Of a stretch of DNA of 64,000 nucleotides, positions 27,195-36,856 are shown one piece after another. The notes beneath the pieces were generated by a model that was given only the letters and a program-made list of their open reading frames with translations, was not told the origin of the DNA and did no database searches. The first letter of the stretch is position 1; every line of letters begins with the position of its first letter. The DNA comes from Terriglobia bacterium (GTDB lineage Bacteria; Acidobacteriota; Terriglobia; Versatilivoradales; Versatilivoraceae), in contig OX638355.1 of assembly GCA_951813285.1 (NCBI GenBank), positions 773,136-837,135 of the forward strand, written 5' to 3'. Made by a program: the position numbers and the translations under genes.

Positions 27195-28157
27195 ATGAAT
27201 TGCAGAAAAACCGGCGGGTTCGAAACAGAGATGCGGTCTCTGGGGTGGTGGTACCAACATTTCGAATTTCCCAATGGAGTCAGGACCGGAGCCGGTACTC
27301 CCCCGGGATACGACGCCCGAACCCGATGGGAATTCATCGAGCCATTTGTTCCGGACGACCTGACAGGGAAGACCGTTCTGGATGTCGGGGGCAACGCTGG
27401 TTTTTTTTCAATTCAAATGAAGCTCAGAGGGGCTCACAGATGTGTGCTGGTGGACCCGTTCGAGATCGCAATCAAGCAAGCCGGATTCGCGGCCAAGCAA
27501 TTCGGAGTGACCCTGGAACTGATCACGGAGGACGCACACGCCTATTGTCTGACGACGGAAGAGCGATTCGATTATGTGCTCTTTCTGGGCTTGTTCTACC
27601 ACCTCAAATATCCAGGTATCGTACTGGACAGGCTGGCTGAAATGACGCGAGAGCGGATCTTTATTCACTCACACGTCATCGGTCACAAGAGAAAACCTGT
27701 TGCCAGCAAACCGGACTACAAGAGGAATGTGGACGATCACTTGCTTGAACATCCCGGCTTTCCAAGACTGGCGTTCGTGGAGGCGCAATACAACGAGGAT
27801 TCGACGAACTGGTGGATACCCAACCGGACTGGGATGGAGGCCATGGCAAGAAGCGCGGGCCTGCGGATCATTGACCGGCCTCACCGCCAGATTATCGTCG
27901 CGGCTCCCGAGATCTATTTCGGGAAGCAGGTCTTCCCCAAGCTGGTGTTCCCGAGGTATGGAAAGCGAGGAGGTGCCGTTCTTCCTGGCCCACAGCGCTA
28001 TGACCCCGCAGTGTGGATAGAAATATCCGCGGCCATTGCCGAAAGGCCCGTAGAGAAAACCAACTTTTTAGTGCGGACGGCATGGAAATGGACCAAGAGA
28101 TTGCGGTCCCTGTGCCTGAAGATTCGCGGCCGTTTAGTGAGCAAGCTAAGGCAATAA
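27195..28157 (+). CDS. CmoB-like (DUF1698) SAM-dependent methyltransferase
   Basis: A 320-residue protein. Its N-terminus, SLGWWYQHFEFPNGV then RWEFIEPFVPDDLTGKTVLDVG, matches the CmoB/DUF1698 family, with a SAM-binding loop GGNAGFFSIQM and FDYVLFLGLFYHLKYP as motif III. CmoB itself carboxymethylates tRNA wobble uridine, but homologues of this form are often linked to glycan or lipid genes. The C-terminal 100 residues are distinct. The start may be the ATG at 27231. The base composition is more AT-rich than the neighbourhood. Confidence 0.7.
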   Translation: MNCRKTGGFETEMRSLGWWYQHFEFPNGVRTGAGTPPGYDARTRWEFIEPFVPDDLTGKTVLDVGGNAGFFSIQMKLRGAHRCVLVDPFEIAIKQAGFAAKQFGVTLELITEDAHAYCLTTEERFDYVLFLGLFYHLKYPGIVLDRLAEMTRERIFIHSHVIGHKRKPVASKPDYKRNVDDHLLEHPGFPRLAFVEAQYNEDSTNWWIPNRTGMEAMARSAGLRIIDRPHRQIIVAAPEIYFGKQVFPKLVFPRYGKRGGAVLPGPQRYDPAVWIEISAAIAERPVEKTNFLVRTAWKWTKRLRSLCLKIRGRLVSKLRQ

Positions 28158-28232
28158 CCTTCTTCAATCTGTAGCACCTACTACCCCTGCCCTCTTTAGC
28201 GACTTCATTTCTCCTGACGAGAGCTGGTTCCC

Positions 28233-30602
28233 ATGGCGTGGCACCCTAAAGGAAACACCTGGAAATACGGCCTGCTTTTGTTCTTATTTGGCATAGTCGT
28301 TTTTTGGAAGGTTGTTTTTACAGCCGAATATTCCATGCTGGCCTATCAGGATAGCGCCCAACAAACTTATCCGTGGGTCCAGTACATTGCTCAATCTCTA
28401 CACAGCGGAAGCTTTCCATTCTGGGACGTTTACACCGATGCGGGGCGTCCCTTCGGCGGCGAAATGCAGTCGGGCATCTTCTACCCGTTCAACCTTCTGC
28501 TGGGCCTTGTGCCTCTCAATGCCAAAGGTCATATTCCCGTTTCGGTGATTGAAGGGTTCCTGATACTCCATTGCATCATTGCCTCGTTCTTGCTGTATCT
28601 GCTGGGGCGGCAACTCGGGATACGTCCATACAGCTCCTTGGTTGCTGCCTTGATTTTCGCCTATTCAGGCTCGATCGGCATGCGCGCCTTCGGAGCAGCC
28701 AGTCTCTTCTACGCCTCGGTATGGGTGCCTGCAGTATTCTTGTTTTATGCTAAGTCTTTGCAGGCAACAAAACCCATCCGCCAGATTCTCTACGCCAACC
28801 TCGCCGGCTTGGGTCTGGCTTTGTGCCTGCTGGCCGGCCACCATCAGCCGGTCATGTACGCCAGTCTGGCAGTCCTGGCGATCGGCCTCACCCTTTGGTT
28901 CTCTCGATCTCGGAGGAAAGCACTAGGAGCGCATATCGCCCGTCCAGACAAGGGTCAAAAGAGGCCGGTGTCGGCTCCAATTCCTGGCGCTCTTCGAACA
29001 CGAGTCCTTACCGTGACGGGCCTGATTTTCTTGTTCGCTTTCGCCTACGGTTCAACGCAACTCTTCGTCGCATTTGAATACGCTCCGGAGGCTTACCGCT
29101 GGACCCAGAGCGAACTCCCCGCCACGCAAAAGATTCCCTATTCGATCTCCGGTTCAGAGAATTTCTTTCCTCCAAGCGGGTTCATACAGGCCGTTTTCCC
29201 CTATATGTCCGGCGGGGCAGGCAGTAAGCAGCATCCCTACCTGGGAATCCTGGCCCTGTTTTTCATCCTCTATTCCGTCATTGGGATAAAGCGCTCCAAA
29301 CTGGTGGGAGGTGCTTGGTTGTTGGCCTTGTTTTTCATCGGCCTGTCTTTAGGGAGGTACTCTCCGCTGCACGGCCTGTTCTATGCCCTGATTCCGGGGT
29401 TTGACACGGGAAGAGTGGCGGCACGAATTCTGCTACTGGCGCACATCCCGTTGAGTCTATTGGCGGGTTTCGGGTGTCAGGCCTTCTTTGCCCCCATGGC
29501 GAAGGCTTCCAGAGCAGGCAAGTATCGATTGTTTCAGGCTTTCGCAGCATTCTCCGTCTTTATGACTGCCGTTGTATTCGCAGGCTATTTCTACCGCGTG
29601 CAAGTTCTCTATGAACCGGCATCCTACGCCTATCCATTTTTCGCCTGCCTGTTGATGCTGGCCACGACCGGGCTGGGTCTATACCGTTTTCTTCCCATTT
29701 CGAAAAAGGCGTTCTTTCTCAAAGTGAGTGTCGTCATTCTGCTGCTCTTCGACTGCCATGGTTTTCTCGCTCCCCAGTTCAAATTGAAGAGCGACTTCGA
29801 CGGGAAGACAAACTTCTATCCCAAGCAGTACTTCAGCAGAGACGATGTCGTTCAATTCCTGCAAGCACAGCCCGGCATCTTCCGCGTTGCTTTTGAAGAC
29901 GAAACTTACCCAAGAAATATCGGTCAGGTCTTTAACCTGGAAACCACACACGCCCGTTCCGGAGTCACTAAACTCAAGCGGTTCCATGACCTCAATACGT
30001 TAGTGCCTCAAGACGGCGTCATGGATCTGTTGAATGTGAAGTACATCGTCTCGACGAAAGACCTCTCCCACCCCGAGGTCTTCGCAGGAGCAAGCGCCAG
30101 AGTCTACGAAAATTCTTCCTCCCTGCCACGCGTATGGTCGGTTAACCGGGCGACGAAAGCCAACAACCTCGATGAAGTATTTTCGAGGATCGGGAACCCA
30201 GCTTTTGATCCAAGAAAAGAGGCAATCCTTGAGGAAGAACTGGACTCCTTTCTATCACAGCCTCTGGGTGGTTCGGCTATTCCCGAAACTGATGATCCAG
30301 ACACCCTGCACTTCGAGCAACTCAGCCCGAACCGGTTCGGGGTGGACAGAAAAGGAGCTTCGCCCGCGTTATTGGTCGTGAGCCAAACCTGGTATCCGGG
30401 GTGGACCGCAACCGTTAATGGCAGCCCACGTCCGATAAAGAGGGCCTATGGAGTCTTAATGGGCGTCTTTGTTGATTCGGGAATCTCTGAGGTTCAATTT
30501 ATTTATCGCCCGACCTATTTCTATTGGGCGCTCGGCCTGACGATTCTTGCAGCTTCCACTCTAATTCTTGCTGCCGTTGGGGTCAGGTACCAGAGATGGT
30601 AA
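28233..30602 (+). CDS. YfhO-family membrane protein (GT-C-like)
   Basis: A 789-residue protein. About twelve hydrophobic helices in the first 540 residues are followed by a soluble C-terminal domain and a final membrane helix ending near residue 785. The pattern AYQDSAQQTYPW near the start, HHQPVMYASLAV, PYLGILALFF and the late SQTWYPGWTATVNG are the marks of the YfhO family, which in Firmicutes takes part in glycosylation of lipoteichoic acid. Here it probably transfers sugar from a lipid carrier to a surface molecule (family knowledge plus inference). It shares lower GC with the methyltransferase upstream; the two may be one acquired unit. Confidence 0.78.
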   Translation: MAWHPKGNTWKYGLLLFLFGIVVFWKVVFTAEYSMLAYQDSAQQTYPWVQYIAQSLHSGSFPFWDVYTDAGRPFGGEMQSGIFYPFNLLLGLVPLNAKGHIPVSVIEGFLILHCIIASFLLYLLGRQLGIRPYSSLVAALIFAYSGSIGMRAFGAASLFYASVWVPAVFLFYAKSLQATKPIRQILYANLAGLGLALCLLAGHHQPVMYASLAVLAIGLTLWFSRSRRKALGAHIARPDKGQKRPVSAPIPGALRTRVLTVTGLIFLFAFAYGSTQLFVAFEYAPEAYRWTQSELPATQKIPYSISGSENFFPPSGFIQAVFPYMSGGAGSKQHPYLGILALFFILYSVIGIKRSKLVGGAWLLALFFIGLSLGRYSPLHGLFYALIPGFDTGRVAARILLLAHIPLSLLAGFGCQAFFAPMAKASRAGKYRLFQAFAAFSVFMTAVVFAGYFYRVQVLYEPASYAYPFFACLLMLATTGLGLYRFLPISKKAFFLKVSVVILLLFDCHGFLAPQFKLKSDFDGKTNFYPKQYFSRDDVVQFLQAQPGIFRVAFEDETYPRNIGQVFNLETTHARSGVTKLKRFHDLNTLVPQDGVMDLLNVKYIVSTKDLSHPEVFAGASARVYENSSSLPRVWSVNRATKANNLDEVFSRIGNPAFDPRKEAILEEELDSFLSQPLGGSAIPETDDPDTLHFEQLSPNRFGVDRKGASPALLVVSQTWYPGWTATVNGSPRPIKRAYGVLMGVFVDSGISEVQFIYRPTYFYWALGLTILAASTLILAAVGVRYQRW

Positions 30603-30639
30603 CCACCTGGTAACCACCTGACAGTATCCCTGCAGGGAG

Positions 30640-30845
30640 GGTCGGTTAAGCATCCTCCAGGGTTCCTCCTGAGGGGCCTTTGAGATCATCCTGACTTGAA
30701 ACCTCACAGGAAAGTCTCTCCACAATATTCCGAGTAACCTGCCTGCTCCGCCGGTCATAGATCTGGTTGGTCCTGGAGTTGGCGTCACCGGCCAGGTAAT
30801 GCCCATCATCAAGGGGCACGACCTTGTTTCGAGGTGAGACGAACG
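30640..30845 (-). pseudogene. possible remnant of a signal peptidase I-like (S26) domain
   Basis: A minus-strand frame reads VVPLDDGHYLAGDANSRTN then YDRRSRQVTRNIVERL. It resembles the S26 box that normally has VPxGHYFxxGDN, DSR and NIVG. The GDN is GDA and the catalytic Ser/Lys region is missing. This is a weak match, called only as debris. Confidence 0.28.
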
Positions 30846-31058
30846 GGGGGCGGGTAAACCCCGGGCTCCCGCCTGGAGCATTTGTCATTGACAAATCCTC
30901 AGCCATGGCTGAACCATTCCGGCTCCGGCGCTTCCGAACCGACCGTTCGCAAGCCTGTCCTCTCACCGCCCATACAGGTTACAATGGGGCCGCCCAACCG
31001 CCGCCACCGCGGTTCGCGGCCACCGACCCACGCCGGTCGACACCCGCCGAGGAGTTCC

Positions 31059-32000
31059 ATGCGCATTGCCATCGTGATGACCCCTATTTCCGATCACCAC
31101 CTCCGACTGGCCGGCCAGGTGGGAGTCTCCGACGTGGTCATCCGCTATCCGGGACTGGAATATTCCGAACTGGCCGACCAGAAGGCCATGATCGAGTCCT
31201 TCGGCCTGGGGGTCTCGGTCATTGAGGGCTACCTGCCCATTGAGGACATCAAGCTCGGGGGACCCCAGCGCGATGCCGAGATCGAGCAGATGAAGATCCT
31301 GATCCGCAACATGGGGCGAGCCGGGATCGGCCTGCTTTGCTACAACTTCATCGCCGGCGGCGACTGGGCCAGGACGTCGGTCAACGAAAAAGGGCGCGGA
31401 GGCGCCCTGGTCACCGGCTTTGACCTGAGCGATCTGCCGCAGGCCACTTCTTCGAAGGCGGGCCTGCCCTCGGCCGAACGCCTCTGGGAGAACCTGGACA
31501 CTTTTCTGGAAAGAATTCTGCCCGTGGCCGAGGAGTGCGGGGTCACGCTGGCCATGCATCCGGACGATCCCCCGATCTCCAACTTCCAGGGTTTTCCGCG
31601 CATCATGAACAGCGTGGAAGGCTTCGAACGACTGGTCGGCCTGAGTTCCAGTCCGGCCAACGGCATCTGCTTCTGCCAGGGGACCTTCGCCGAAATGGGA
31701 GTGGATATCCCCTCCTCCATCCGGCGCCTGGGACCTCACATCAAATACGTCCATTTCAGGGATATCCGGGGGACGAGCAGCCGCTTTGTGGAGACCTTTC
31801 ACGACGAGGGGCAGACCGACATGGTGGAAGCCATGCGGGCCTACCGCGACATCGGTTTCAACGGCCCCATGCGGCCGGACCACGTTCCGCAACTGTCGGG
31901 CGAAGAAGCGGGCGAGGCCGGCTACACCACGCTGGGCCGGCTTTTTGCCGTCGGGTACATGCGAGGGTTGATGCAGGCCGTCGGTGAGAGTTCGGCCTGA
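31059..32000 (+). CDS. mannonate dehydratase-like enzyme (UxuA family)
   Basis: A 313-residue TIM-barrel protein from the ATG at 31059, which has GAGGAG five bases upstream; the open frame upstream to 30882 is not coding. Metal and substrate positions are visible: LAMHPDDPPISNFQGFPRI, NGICFCQGTFAEM, IKYVHFRDIRG and MRPDHVPQLSGEE. These give the His, Cys, His and Asp ligands of UxuA, which dehydrates D-mannonate to 2-keto-3-deoxygluconate. The protein is shorter than E. coli UxuA (394 residues), as in the compact UxuA-like clade. It would serve hexuronate use, in line with the glycan hydrolases nearby, though no other uronate gene is adjacent. Confidence 0.82.
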   Translation: MRIAIVMTPISDHHLRLAGQVGVSDVVIRYPGLEYSELADQKAMIESFGLGVSVIEGYLPIEDIKLGGPQRDAEIEQMKILIRNMGRAGIGLLCYNFIAGGDWARTSVNEKGRGGALVTGFDLSDLPQATSSKAGLPSAERLWENLDTFLERILPVAEECGVTLAMHPDDPPISNFQGFPRIMNSVEGFERLVGLSSSPANGICFCQGTFAEMGVDIPSSIRRLGPHIKYVHFRDIRGTSSRFVETFHDEGQTDMVEAMRAYRDIGFNGPMRPDHVPQLSGEEAGEAGYTTLGRLFAVGYMRGLMQAVGESSA

Positions 32001-32087
32001 TCGGATACCGCTACAAACGGGAAGACTCGGCCGTCTCCGCTGCGGGTCAACCATGAGGGCAAGCCTTGTTGCGTTTGCATCCCCGCC

Positions 32088-32696
32088 ATGATTAAGGTGA
32101 TCTGCCTGGATATGGGCAAAGTCATCATCGACTACGACCCGACCATTCCGCTGGCCTCGCTCGGCGCATGCTCCGCGCTTTCGTTACCCGAAATCAAGCA
32201 GGTCCTCACCGACAGGGAACCCCTGTTGCTTTTCGACCGTGGCCACTATTCCCGATCCGACTTCTACCGGACCATGTGCGCCCGCCTGCGGCTGGATGTC
32301 TCCACCGAGGAGTTCGAACAGCTCTGGACATCCCTGTTCCTGCCCGAGCCGCTGCTGGCGGAGTCCTTTCTGCTCAGCCTGAAGCGCCGCTACCGGCTCC
32401 TGATGCTCTCCAACGTGAATGAAGTCCACTTCGAGTTCATTTGGAAAAACTATCCCCTGGTCCGCCATATCGAGGATCGGCTGCTGTCCTATGAACTGGG
32501 CTGCCTGAAACCGGAGCCCGCCATCTATCGCATCGCCATCGATCGAGCCGGAGTCCTCCCCGAAGAAATCTTCTTTGCCGACGACCGGCCGGAAAACGTC
32601 GAGGCCGCCCGGCAGGCCGGAATTGTAGCCACCTGCTTCCAGTCCGAGCGGCAGCTCAAGCTCGCCCTGGGCCGAGCCGGGGTGGTTGTCGAATGA
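32088..32696 (+). CDS. HAD-superfamily hydrolase (YihX-like)
   Basis: A 202-residue protein. HAD motif I reads CLDMGKVIIDYD, so the nucleophile Asp is followed by Gly rather than the second Asp, as in the YihX/epoxide-hydrolase branch. Motif II is MLSNVNE, and motif III/IV is LGCLKPEPAIY plus FFADDRPENVEAA. It is likely a phosphatase on a small sugar phosphate. It follows the UxuA-like gene by 87 bases. Confidence 0.8.
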   Translation: MIKVICLDMGKVIIDYDPTIPLASLGACSALSLPEIKQVLTDREPLLLFDRGHYSRSDFYRTMCARLRLDVSTEEFEQLWTSLFLPEPLLAESFLLSLKRRYRLLMLSNVNEVHFEFIWKNYPLVRHIEDRLLSYELGCLKPEPAIYRIAIDRAGVLPEEIFFADDRPENVEAARQAGIVATCFQSERQLKLALGRAGVVVE

Positions 32697-32738
32697 AGGC
32701 GCCCAGTTGAGCACGCCGGGCCGCCACCACTGGTTGAC

Positions 32739-33488
32739 TTGCGATTCCTGATCCTGGCCGACATCCACGCCAACCTGGAGGCGCTCGAGGCGGTCCTGGA
32801 GCGGGCCAGGGGTCAATTCGACCAAGTGATTTGCTGCGGCGACCTGGTCGGCTACGGCCCCGATCCCAACCAGGTGACCGAGGCGGTGCGGCAACTGGGT
32901 CCGGCGGTGATGGTTCGTGGCAATCACGACAAGGCCGCGGTGGGACTGACCGATCTCTCCTTGTTCAACCCTCTCGCCAGAAGCGCGGCGCTCTGGACCC
33001 AGACTCAATTGTCGGAAGAGAATCGGCGCTACTTGCTGGCGATGCCGCGCGGACCGGCGGAGGGGAGCGGATTCACGGTGGCTCACGGGTCATTGCTGGA
33101 CGAGGATCAGTACCTGCTGAACCTGGAGGACGCGCTGCAGAGCCTGAGCCTGGCGGCCCACGGGCTGACCTTCTTCGGACACACCCATGTTCAGGGTGGA
33201 TTCGCCTGGTTCAAGGAGCAGAGGGCGGGCCCGTTGAATCCCGGACTGAGGAAGGCAGCCGATGAAAGCCGGCTGGTTCTCGATTGGGAGAACCGGTACT
33301 TGATCAATCCCGGGGCGGTGGGGCAGCCCAGGGACGATGACCCGCGGGCGGCCTTTGCGGTCTTTGATCAGAAGAAGGCGTTGCTTTCCTACTTCCGGGT
33401 GGAATACCCGGTCGGGCGGGTCCAGCAAAAGATGAGAAACGTCGGGCTGCCAAGCTACCTGGCCGACCGGCTGGCCCGGGGATGGTAG
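32739..33488 (+). CDS. calcineurin-like metallophosphoesterase
   Basis: A 249-residue YfcE/MJ0936-type phosphodiesterase: LILADIHANLEAL, CCGDLVGYGPDP, VRGNHDKAAVG, VAHGS and FFGHTHVQ supply the metal-binding Asp, His and Asn residues. The start is a TTG at 32739 and no ATG is available before ADIHAN. It follows the HAD gene closely. The real substrate is unknown. Confidence 0.83.
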   Translation: MRFLILADIHANLEALEAVLERARGQFDQVICCGDLVGYGPDPNQVTEAVRQLGPAVMVRGNHDKAAVGLTDLSLFNPLARSAALWTQTQLSEENRRYLLAMPRGPAEGSGFTVAHGSLLDEDQYLLNLEDALQSLSLAAHGLTFFGHTHVQGGFAWFKEQRAGPLNPGLRKAADESRLVLDWENRYLINPGAVGQPRDDDPRAAFAVFDQKKALLSYFRVEYPVGRVQQKMRNVGLPSYLADRLARGW

Positions 33489-33511
33489 CCCCGCGTCGTT
33501 TGGCCGATCCC

Positions 33512-33949
33512 CTACCGCAGGCCGATCCCGCTGACCTGCACCTCGGGAACCACGTAGTTCCAGTCCCGGGGAAGGTTTTCAAAGGCCACCTGAAACTCGG
33601 CAACCTGCTGCGGAGCGATCCCGCGCTCACCCCCGTACTCCAGGGCCGTACGGGCTTCCTTCAAGACCACCTGGTCGAGGGAATCCTTGAAGAAGAAGGT
33701 CATCTCCACTTTCCGAATGGTGCCCTCCCCGTCGTTGGTCAGGGATCCCTCCACATAGAAGACCTCGTCCCCCAGGAAATTCTCCCCCTTGGCCATCCCC
33801 AGACCGGAGAGGGTCACCTGGTCCCTGTAGGCCTCCTCCCGAGCCGCCGTTTCCGGGTCGGCGGGGGGGCCGTTCGGGTCCCCGCAGCTCGCCGCGGCCC
33901 ACAAGAGCAGCAGGGCTAACACCGCCGGGAATCGACGTTTGGCAGGCAT
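33512..33949 (-). CDS. DUF2393-like lipoprotein
   Basis: A 145-residue lipoprotein from the ATG at 33949 (lipobox AAASC). The domain has FYVEGSLTNDGEGTIRKVEMTFFF and ends WNYVVPEVQVSGIGLR, as in DUF2393 or FxLYD-type beta-sandwich proteins of the cell envelope. The frame stays open upstream to 35146 only because it runs antisense to the HAD-IIA gene; that extension is not coding. Role unknown. Confidence 0.7.
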   Translation of the reverse strand: MPAKRRFPAVLALLLLWAAASCGDPNGPPADPETAAREEAYRDQVTLSGLGMAKGENFLGDEVFYVEGSLTNDGEGTIRKVEMTFFFKDSLDQVVLKEARTALEYGGERGIAPQQVAEFQVAFENLPRDWNYVVPEVQVSGIGLR

Positions 33950-34073
33950 GGCCGGAAAGTAGCACAGCCGTTGGGGGGTGTCAAACGTAGCCTGAGGCGG
34001 CCCCAAAGGAGAGCGCACGACCAAGAGATCTGATAGAGTCGGGAAGAAGCCCCGTAAGAATCCGGCGCGAATC

Positions 34074-34341
34074 ATGGCTACAAAGCGACTGCCTGGATGG
34101 CCGGCCATGTTTGCAACGACAGCTCTGCTGCTGCTCGGTGGGGGACCGCTTCGTTCACAACAGCGCCATCCCGCGAATGCGCAGGGACTCGGTATCGGCA
34201 ACCCCCTTGCTCTTTCGGGCGGGTCTGTTGGTGAGCCTGACTCCACGCCTGGTCTTGCGAGGCGGGTACTCGCACATTCTCGGTTACCTGGATACGCCCG
34301 CCTCCCGCTCTTTCGAAACGGGAATCGGATTTCGTTTCTAG
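34074..34341 (+). pseudogene. outer-membrane beta-barrel remnant
   Basis: The 5' part in one frame encodes a signal peptide (MATKRLPGWPAMFATTALLL, then PLRSQQ). The 3' part in another frame encodes FRAGLLVSLTPRLVLRGGYS and SRSFETGIGFRF followed by TAG, which is typical of the last strands of an outer-membrane barrel with a terminal Phe. Joining the two needs an internal deletion plus a frameshift, so this is probably a collapsed outer-membrane protein gene. Confidence 0.45.
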
Positions 34342-34351
34342 CCTGAAAACG

Positions 34352-35131
34352 ATGAAGGCGACACTTACCGGATTGCGCGGCTTGATGCTGGACCTGGACG
34401 GCACCGTGTATCAGGACAACCGCCTGATTGCCGGCGCTGCCGAGGCCATCGCCGCCCTCAGGGAGCGCGGGTTCCGGCTTCGCTTTGTAACCAACACCAC
34501 CAACAAGCGACGGGAAACCATCCGCGACAAGCTCCATGTCCTGGGCATCGAATCCGATGCCTCGGAGATATTCACGGCTCCGGTGGCGGCCAGCCTGATG
34601 CTGCGGCGTCATCCGGAGGCCCGCTGCTGGGTGGTCACCCGGGGCGACTCCATCCAGGAGTTCCAGGGCCTGAGACTGGACGAGGATCGGCCCGACTTCG
34701 TAGTCCTGGGCGATCTGATGGAGGGGTTTACCTTTGAGCTGCTCAACCGCGTCTTTCGCAAGCTGATGGACGGCGCGGAGCTGATCGCCATGCAGAAGAA
34801 CCGCTATTGGCTGACCCGGGGCAAACTCACGCTGGACATGGGGCCGTTCGTTGCCGCCCTGGAGTTCGCCACCGGACGCATGGCCCGGGTGGTGGGCAAA
34901 CCCTCGCGGGAATTCTTCCACCTGGCGCTTGCACACCTGGACCTGGCTCCTCACCAAGCGGCCATGGTGGGCGACGACTGGGAATCCGACATCGCGGGCG
35001 CCCAGGGCGTAGGCCTGCGAACAATCCTGGTCCAAACCGGCAAGTATCAGCCCGCAGACGAGAAAAATCTCGATCCGCAAGCGGACGCCGTCATCGAGAG
35101 CCTGGCTGACCTGCCGGAGATCCTTGCGTGA
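34352..35131 (+). CDS. HAD-IIA family phosphatase (NagD/LHPP-like)
   Basis: A 259-residue protein: LMLDLDGTVYQDNRLIAGA is motif I with DxD, VTNTTNK is motif II, and MVGDDWESDIAGAQGVGLRTILVQTGKY is motif IV. The C2-type cap and the GDLMEGFTFELLNRVF segment match the LHPP/TIGR01458 branch, which dephosphorylates small phospho-compounds or phosphohistidine. It begins ten bases after the beta-barrel remnant. Confidence 0.85.
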   Translation: MKATLTGLRGLMLDLDGTVYQDNRLIAGAAEAIAALRERGFRLRFVTNTTNKRRETIRDKLHVLGIESDASEIFTAPVAASLMLRRHPEARCWVVTRGDSIQEFQGLRLDEDRPDFVVLGDLMEGFTFELLNRVFRKLMDGAELIAMQKNRYWLTRGKLTLDMGPFVAALEFATGRMARVVGKPSREFFHLALAHLDLAPHQAAMVGDDWESDIAGAQGVGLRTILVQTGKYQPADEKNLDPQADAVIESLADLPEILA

Positions 35132-35314
35132 GCAGTACAGCCACACGGCTGATCGTCGTGGTGGCTTGAGTCATGCTGCCACGTGTGGCCCGAACCACCC
35201 AAGGGAACGATCCCATCCCTTCGGGTATTCTTTAGTCGAAAGCCTACGATCCGGTCGACGCCTTCGATTCCCGCCACTGCGGGAAATTGGCTCAACGGTT
35301 CGAGGAAATGCCCA

Positions 35315-36640
35315 ATGGTCCCAAAATCCACGATGAGCCTTAATTCGATATTCAATGGCATTCTCGTCCTCATTCTCGTCGTGTTGTTCTCGGCTTTTGT
35401 GGCCGTCATGTGCTCCGAGAATCCGACATGGGCTTTCAAACGACTTGGAGTCTGCGACAAATACGAGGTCCTGAAATTCCTGGGGATCGGTATGGGCGGC
35501 ATCCTGCTTGCCTTGCAGGCCTTAGCGTCTCACAAACGCGCCAAGGCGATGGAGGAATCCTCGACCGCGCAAGCCAAAGCCACAGAGCAACAGGCGAAAG
35601 CCAACCTGCACGCCGAGCAGGGCCAACGGCAGGAACGGCTGAAAAACGCCATTGAGCACTTGGGCAATAAATCGCAATCCGTGCGCATGGGCGGGGCCTA
35701 CGAACTCTTTCAACTTGCGAAGGACCCGAAGAAAGACGCGGAAGATGCCAATACATCGCGACAGTTGGTATTGGATATTCTTTGCGCGCATATCCGCCAG
35801 ACGACGGGCGAAAAAGAATATCGTCGCGACCACAAGTTGAAACCCTCAGAGGAAATCCAGAGCCTGCTGACGCTCCTCTTTGTGCAGGACCATACAATCT
35901 TCACTGGTCTCCAAATCAACTTAGAGGGAAGTTGGCTGAATGGAGCCAAACTTCCGGGGGCGCGTTTGGAGAGGGTCGATCTGACTCGAGCCCATTTGAA
36001 ACGAGCTATTCTTCCAAAAGCGCGGCTGAACGGCGCGATCCTTGATAAAGCCCAGCTACATGGCGCAGATCTCATCGAGGCGTACCTGCAAGAGACTGGT
36101 CTACGCAGTGCCCAGCTACAAATGGTCATGCTTGATGGCGCAAAACTGCAGGCCGCTAACCTCGCGGGGGCGCGACTACGAGGAACTGATCTTTCTTGGG
36201 CATACTTGCACGGGGTGATCTTTTTCGACATGGAAGCAGGCCGTGCCGAATTGCAAGGTGCGATTCTGAGGAACACGGAGTTGCACGAAGCCGACCTTCG
36301 CGAAGCGCAACTGCAGGGAGTTGGATACAAACTGACCCCTGGCGACACTTTTGCCCAACGCATGAGACGGTCAGTCGGCCAGAACGGCGACTTGTCTCTT
36401 GCGATATTCGCGGGCGGGCTGCACTCAAACCAAGACGTGGACTTCCGCGTAAGAGGCTTGTCTGATGAGATAGCCACTGCATTGCGAGCAGAGCTACAAA
36501 AGCACATCGGCATGCCCCGAAGGCATCAACTGCCAGTCGATACGGGTGCCAATACCGCAGCCTACACCAAAGAAGAAGCCGAAAAATGGATTGCCGAATT
36601 CGAAGAAGCCCTGTCAGAAGTCCCTGGGGACGATAGCTAA
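35315..36640 (+). CDS. pentapeptide-repeat membrane protein
   Basis: A 441-residue protein from the ATG at 35315 (GAGGA eight bases upstream); an ATG at 35333 is also possible. Two membrane helices (about 12-34 and 51-70) are followed by a Lys/Glu/Ala-rich coiled coil (about 75-120). A conserved block QERLKNAIEHLGNKSQSVRM and then AYELFQLAKD comes next, then about 20 pentapeptide units A(D/N)LxxA between roughly 225 and 355. The C-terminal tail is helical. The plan (two helices, coil, HEAT-like block, beta-helix) recurs in predicted membrane sensor or effector proteins. It is followed by an AAA ATPase and a restriction-helicase fragment. Lower GC than neighbours suggests transfer. Confidence 0.78.
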   Translation: MVPKSTMSLNSIFNGILVLILVVLFSAFVAVMCSENPTWAFKRLGVCDKYEVLKFLGIGMGGILLALQALASHKRAKAMEESSTAQAKATEQQAKANLHAEQGQRQERLKNAIEHLGNKSQSVRMGGAYELFQLAKDPKKDAEDANTSRQLVLDILCAHIRQTTGEKEYRRDHKLKPSEEIQSLLTLLFVQDHTIFTGLQINLEGSWLNGAKLPGARLERVDLTRAHLKRAILPKARLNGAILDKAQLHGADLIEAYLQETGLRSAQLQMVMLDGAKLQAANLAGARLRGTDLSWAYLHGVIFFDMEAGRAELQGAILRNTELHEADLREAQLQGVGYKLTPGDTFAQRMRRSVGQNGDLSLAIFAGGLHSNQDVDFRVRGLSDEIATALRAELQKHIGMPRRHQLPVDTGANTAAYTKEEAEKWIAEFEEALSEVPGDDS

Positions 36641-36856
36641 TTGCGTACCCAGAACCGGCAAAAGAGAGACGCCGAACTGCTCTCTGGCTCCCGTGTGTCC
36701 TATCGGCCGCACTAAGGGAACTTTCAGCCGCCCCGGTCCCCTTTTACTCCGGGCAAGCTCCCACAAAGCAACTCCGCCACGATATGCTATCCTTTTCTTC
36801 AAAATCTTCCTGGCTTATGAGGCGGTCGTGTCAGTTTCAATGAAGGACTGTGCGAG

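Noticed and set aside
33950..35146. Upstream extension of the DUF2393-like frame on the minus strand
   Set aside because: It runs antisense to the HAD-IIA gene and the real protein has its own start with a signal peptide at 33949.
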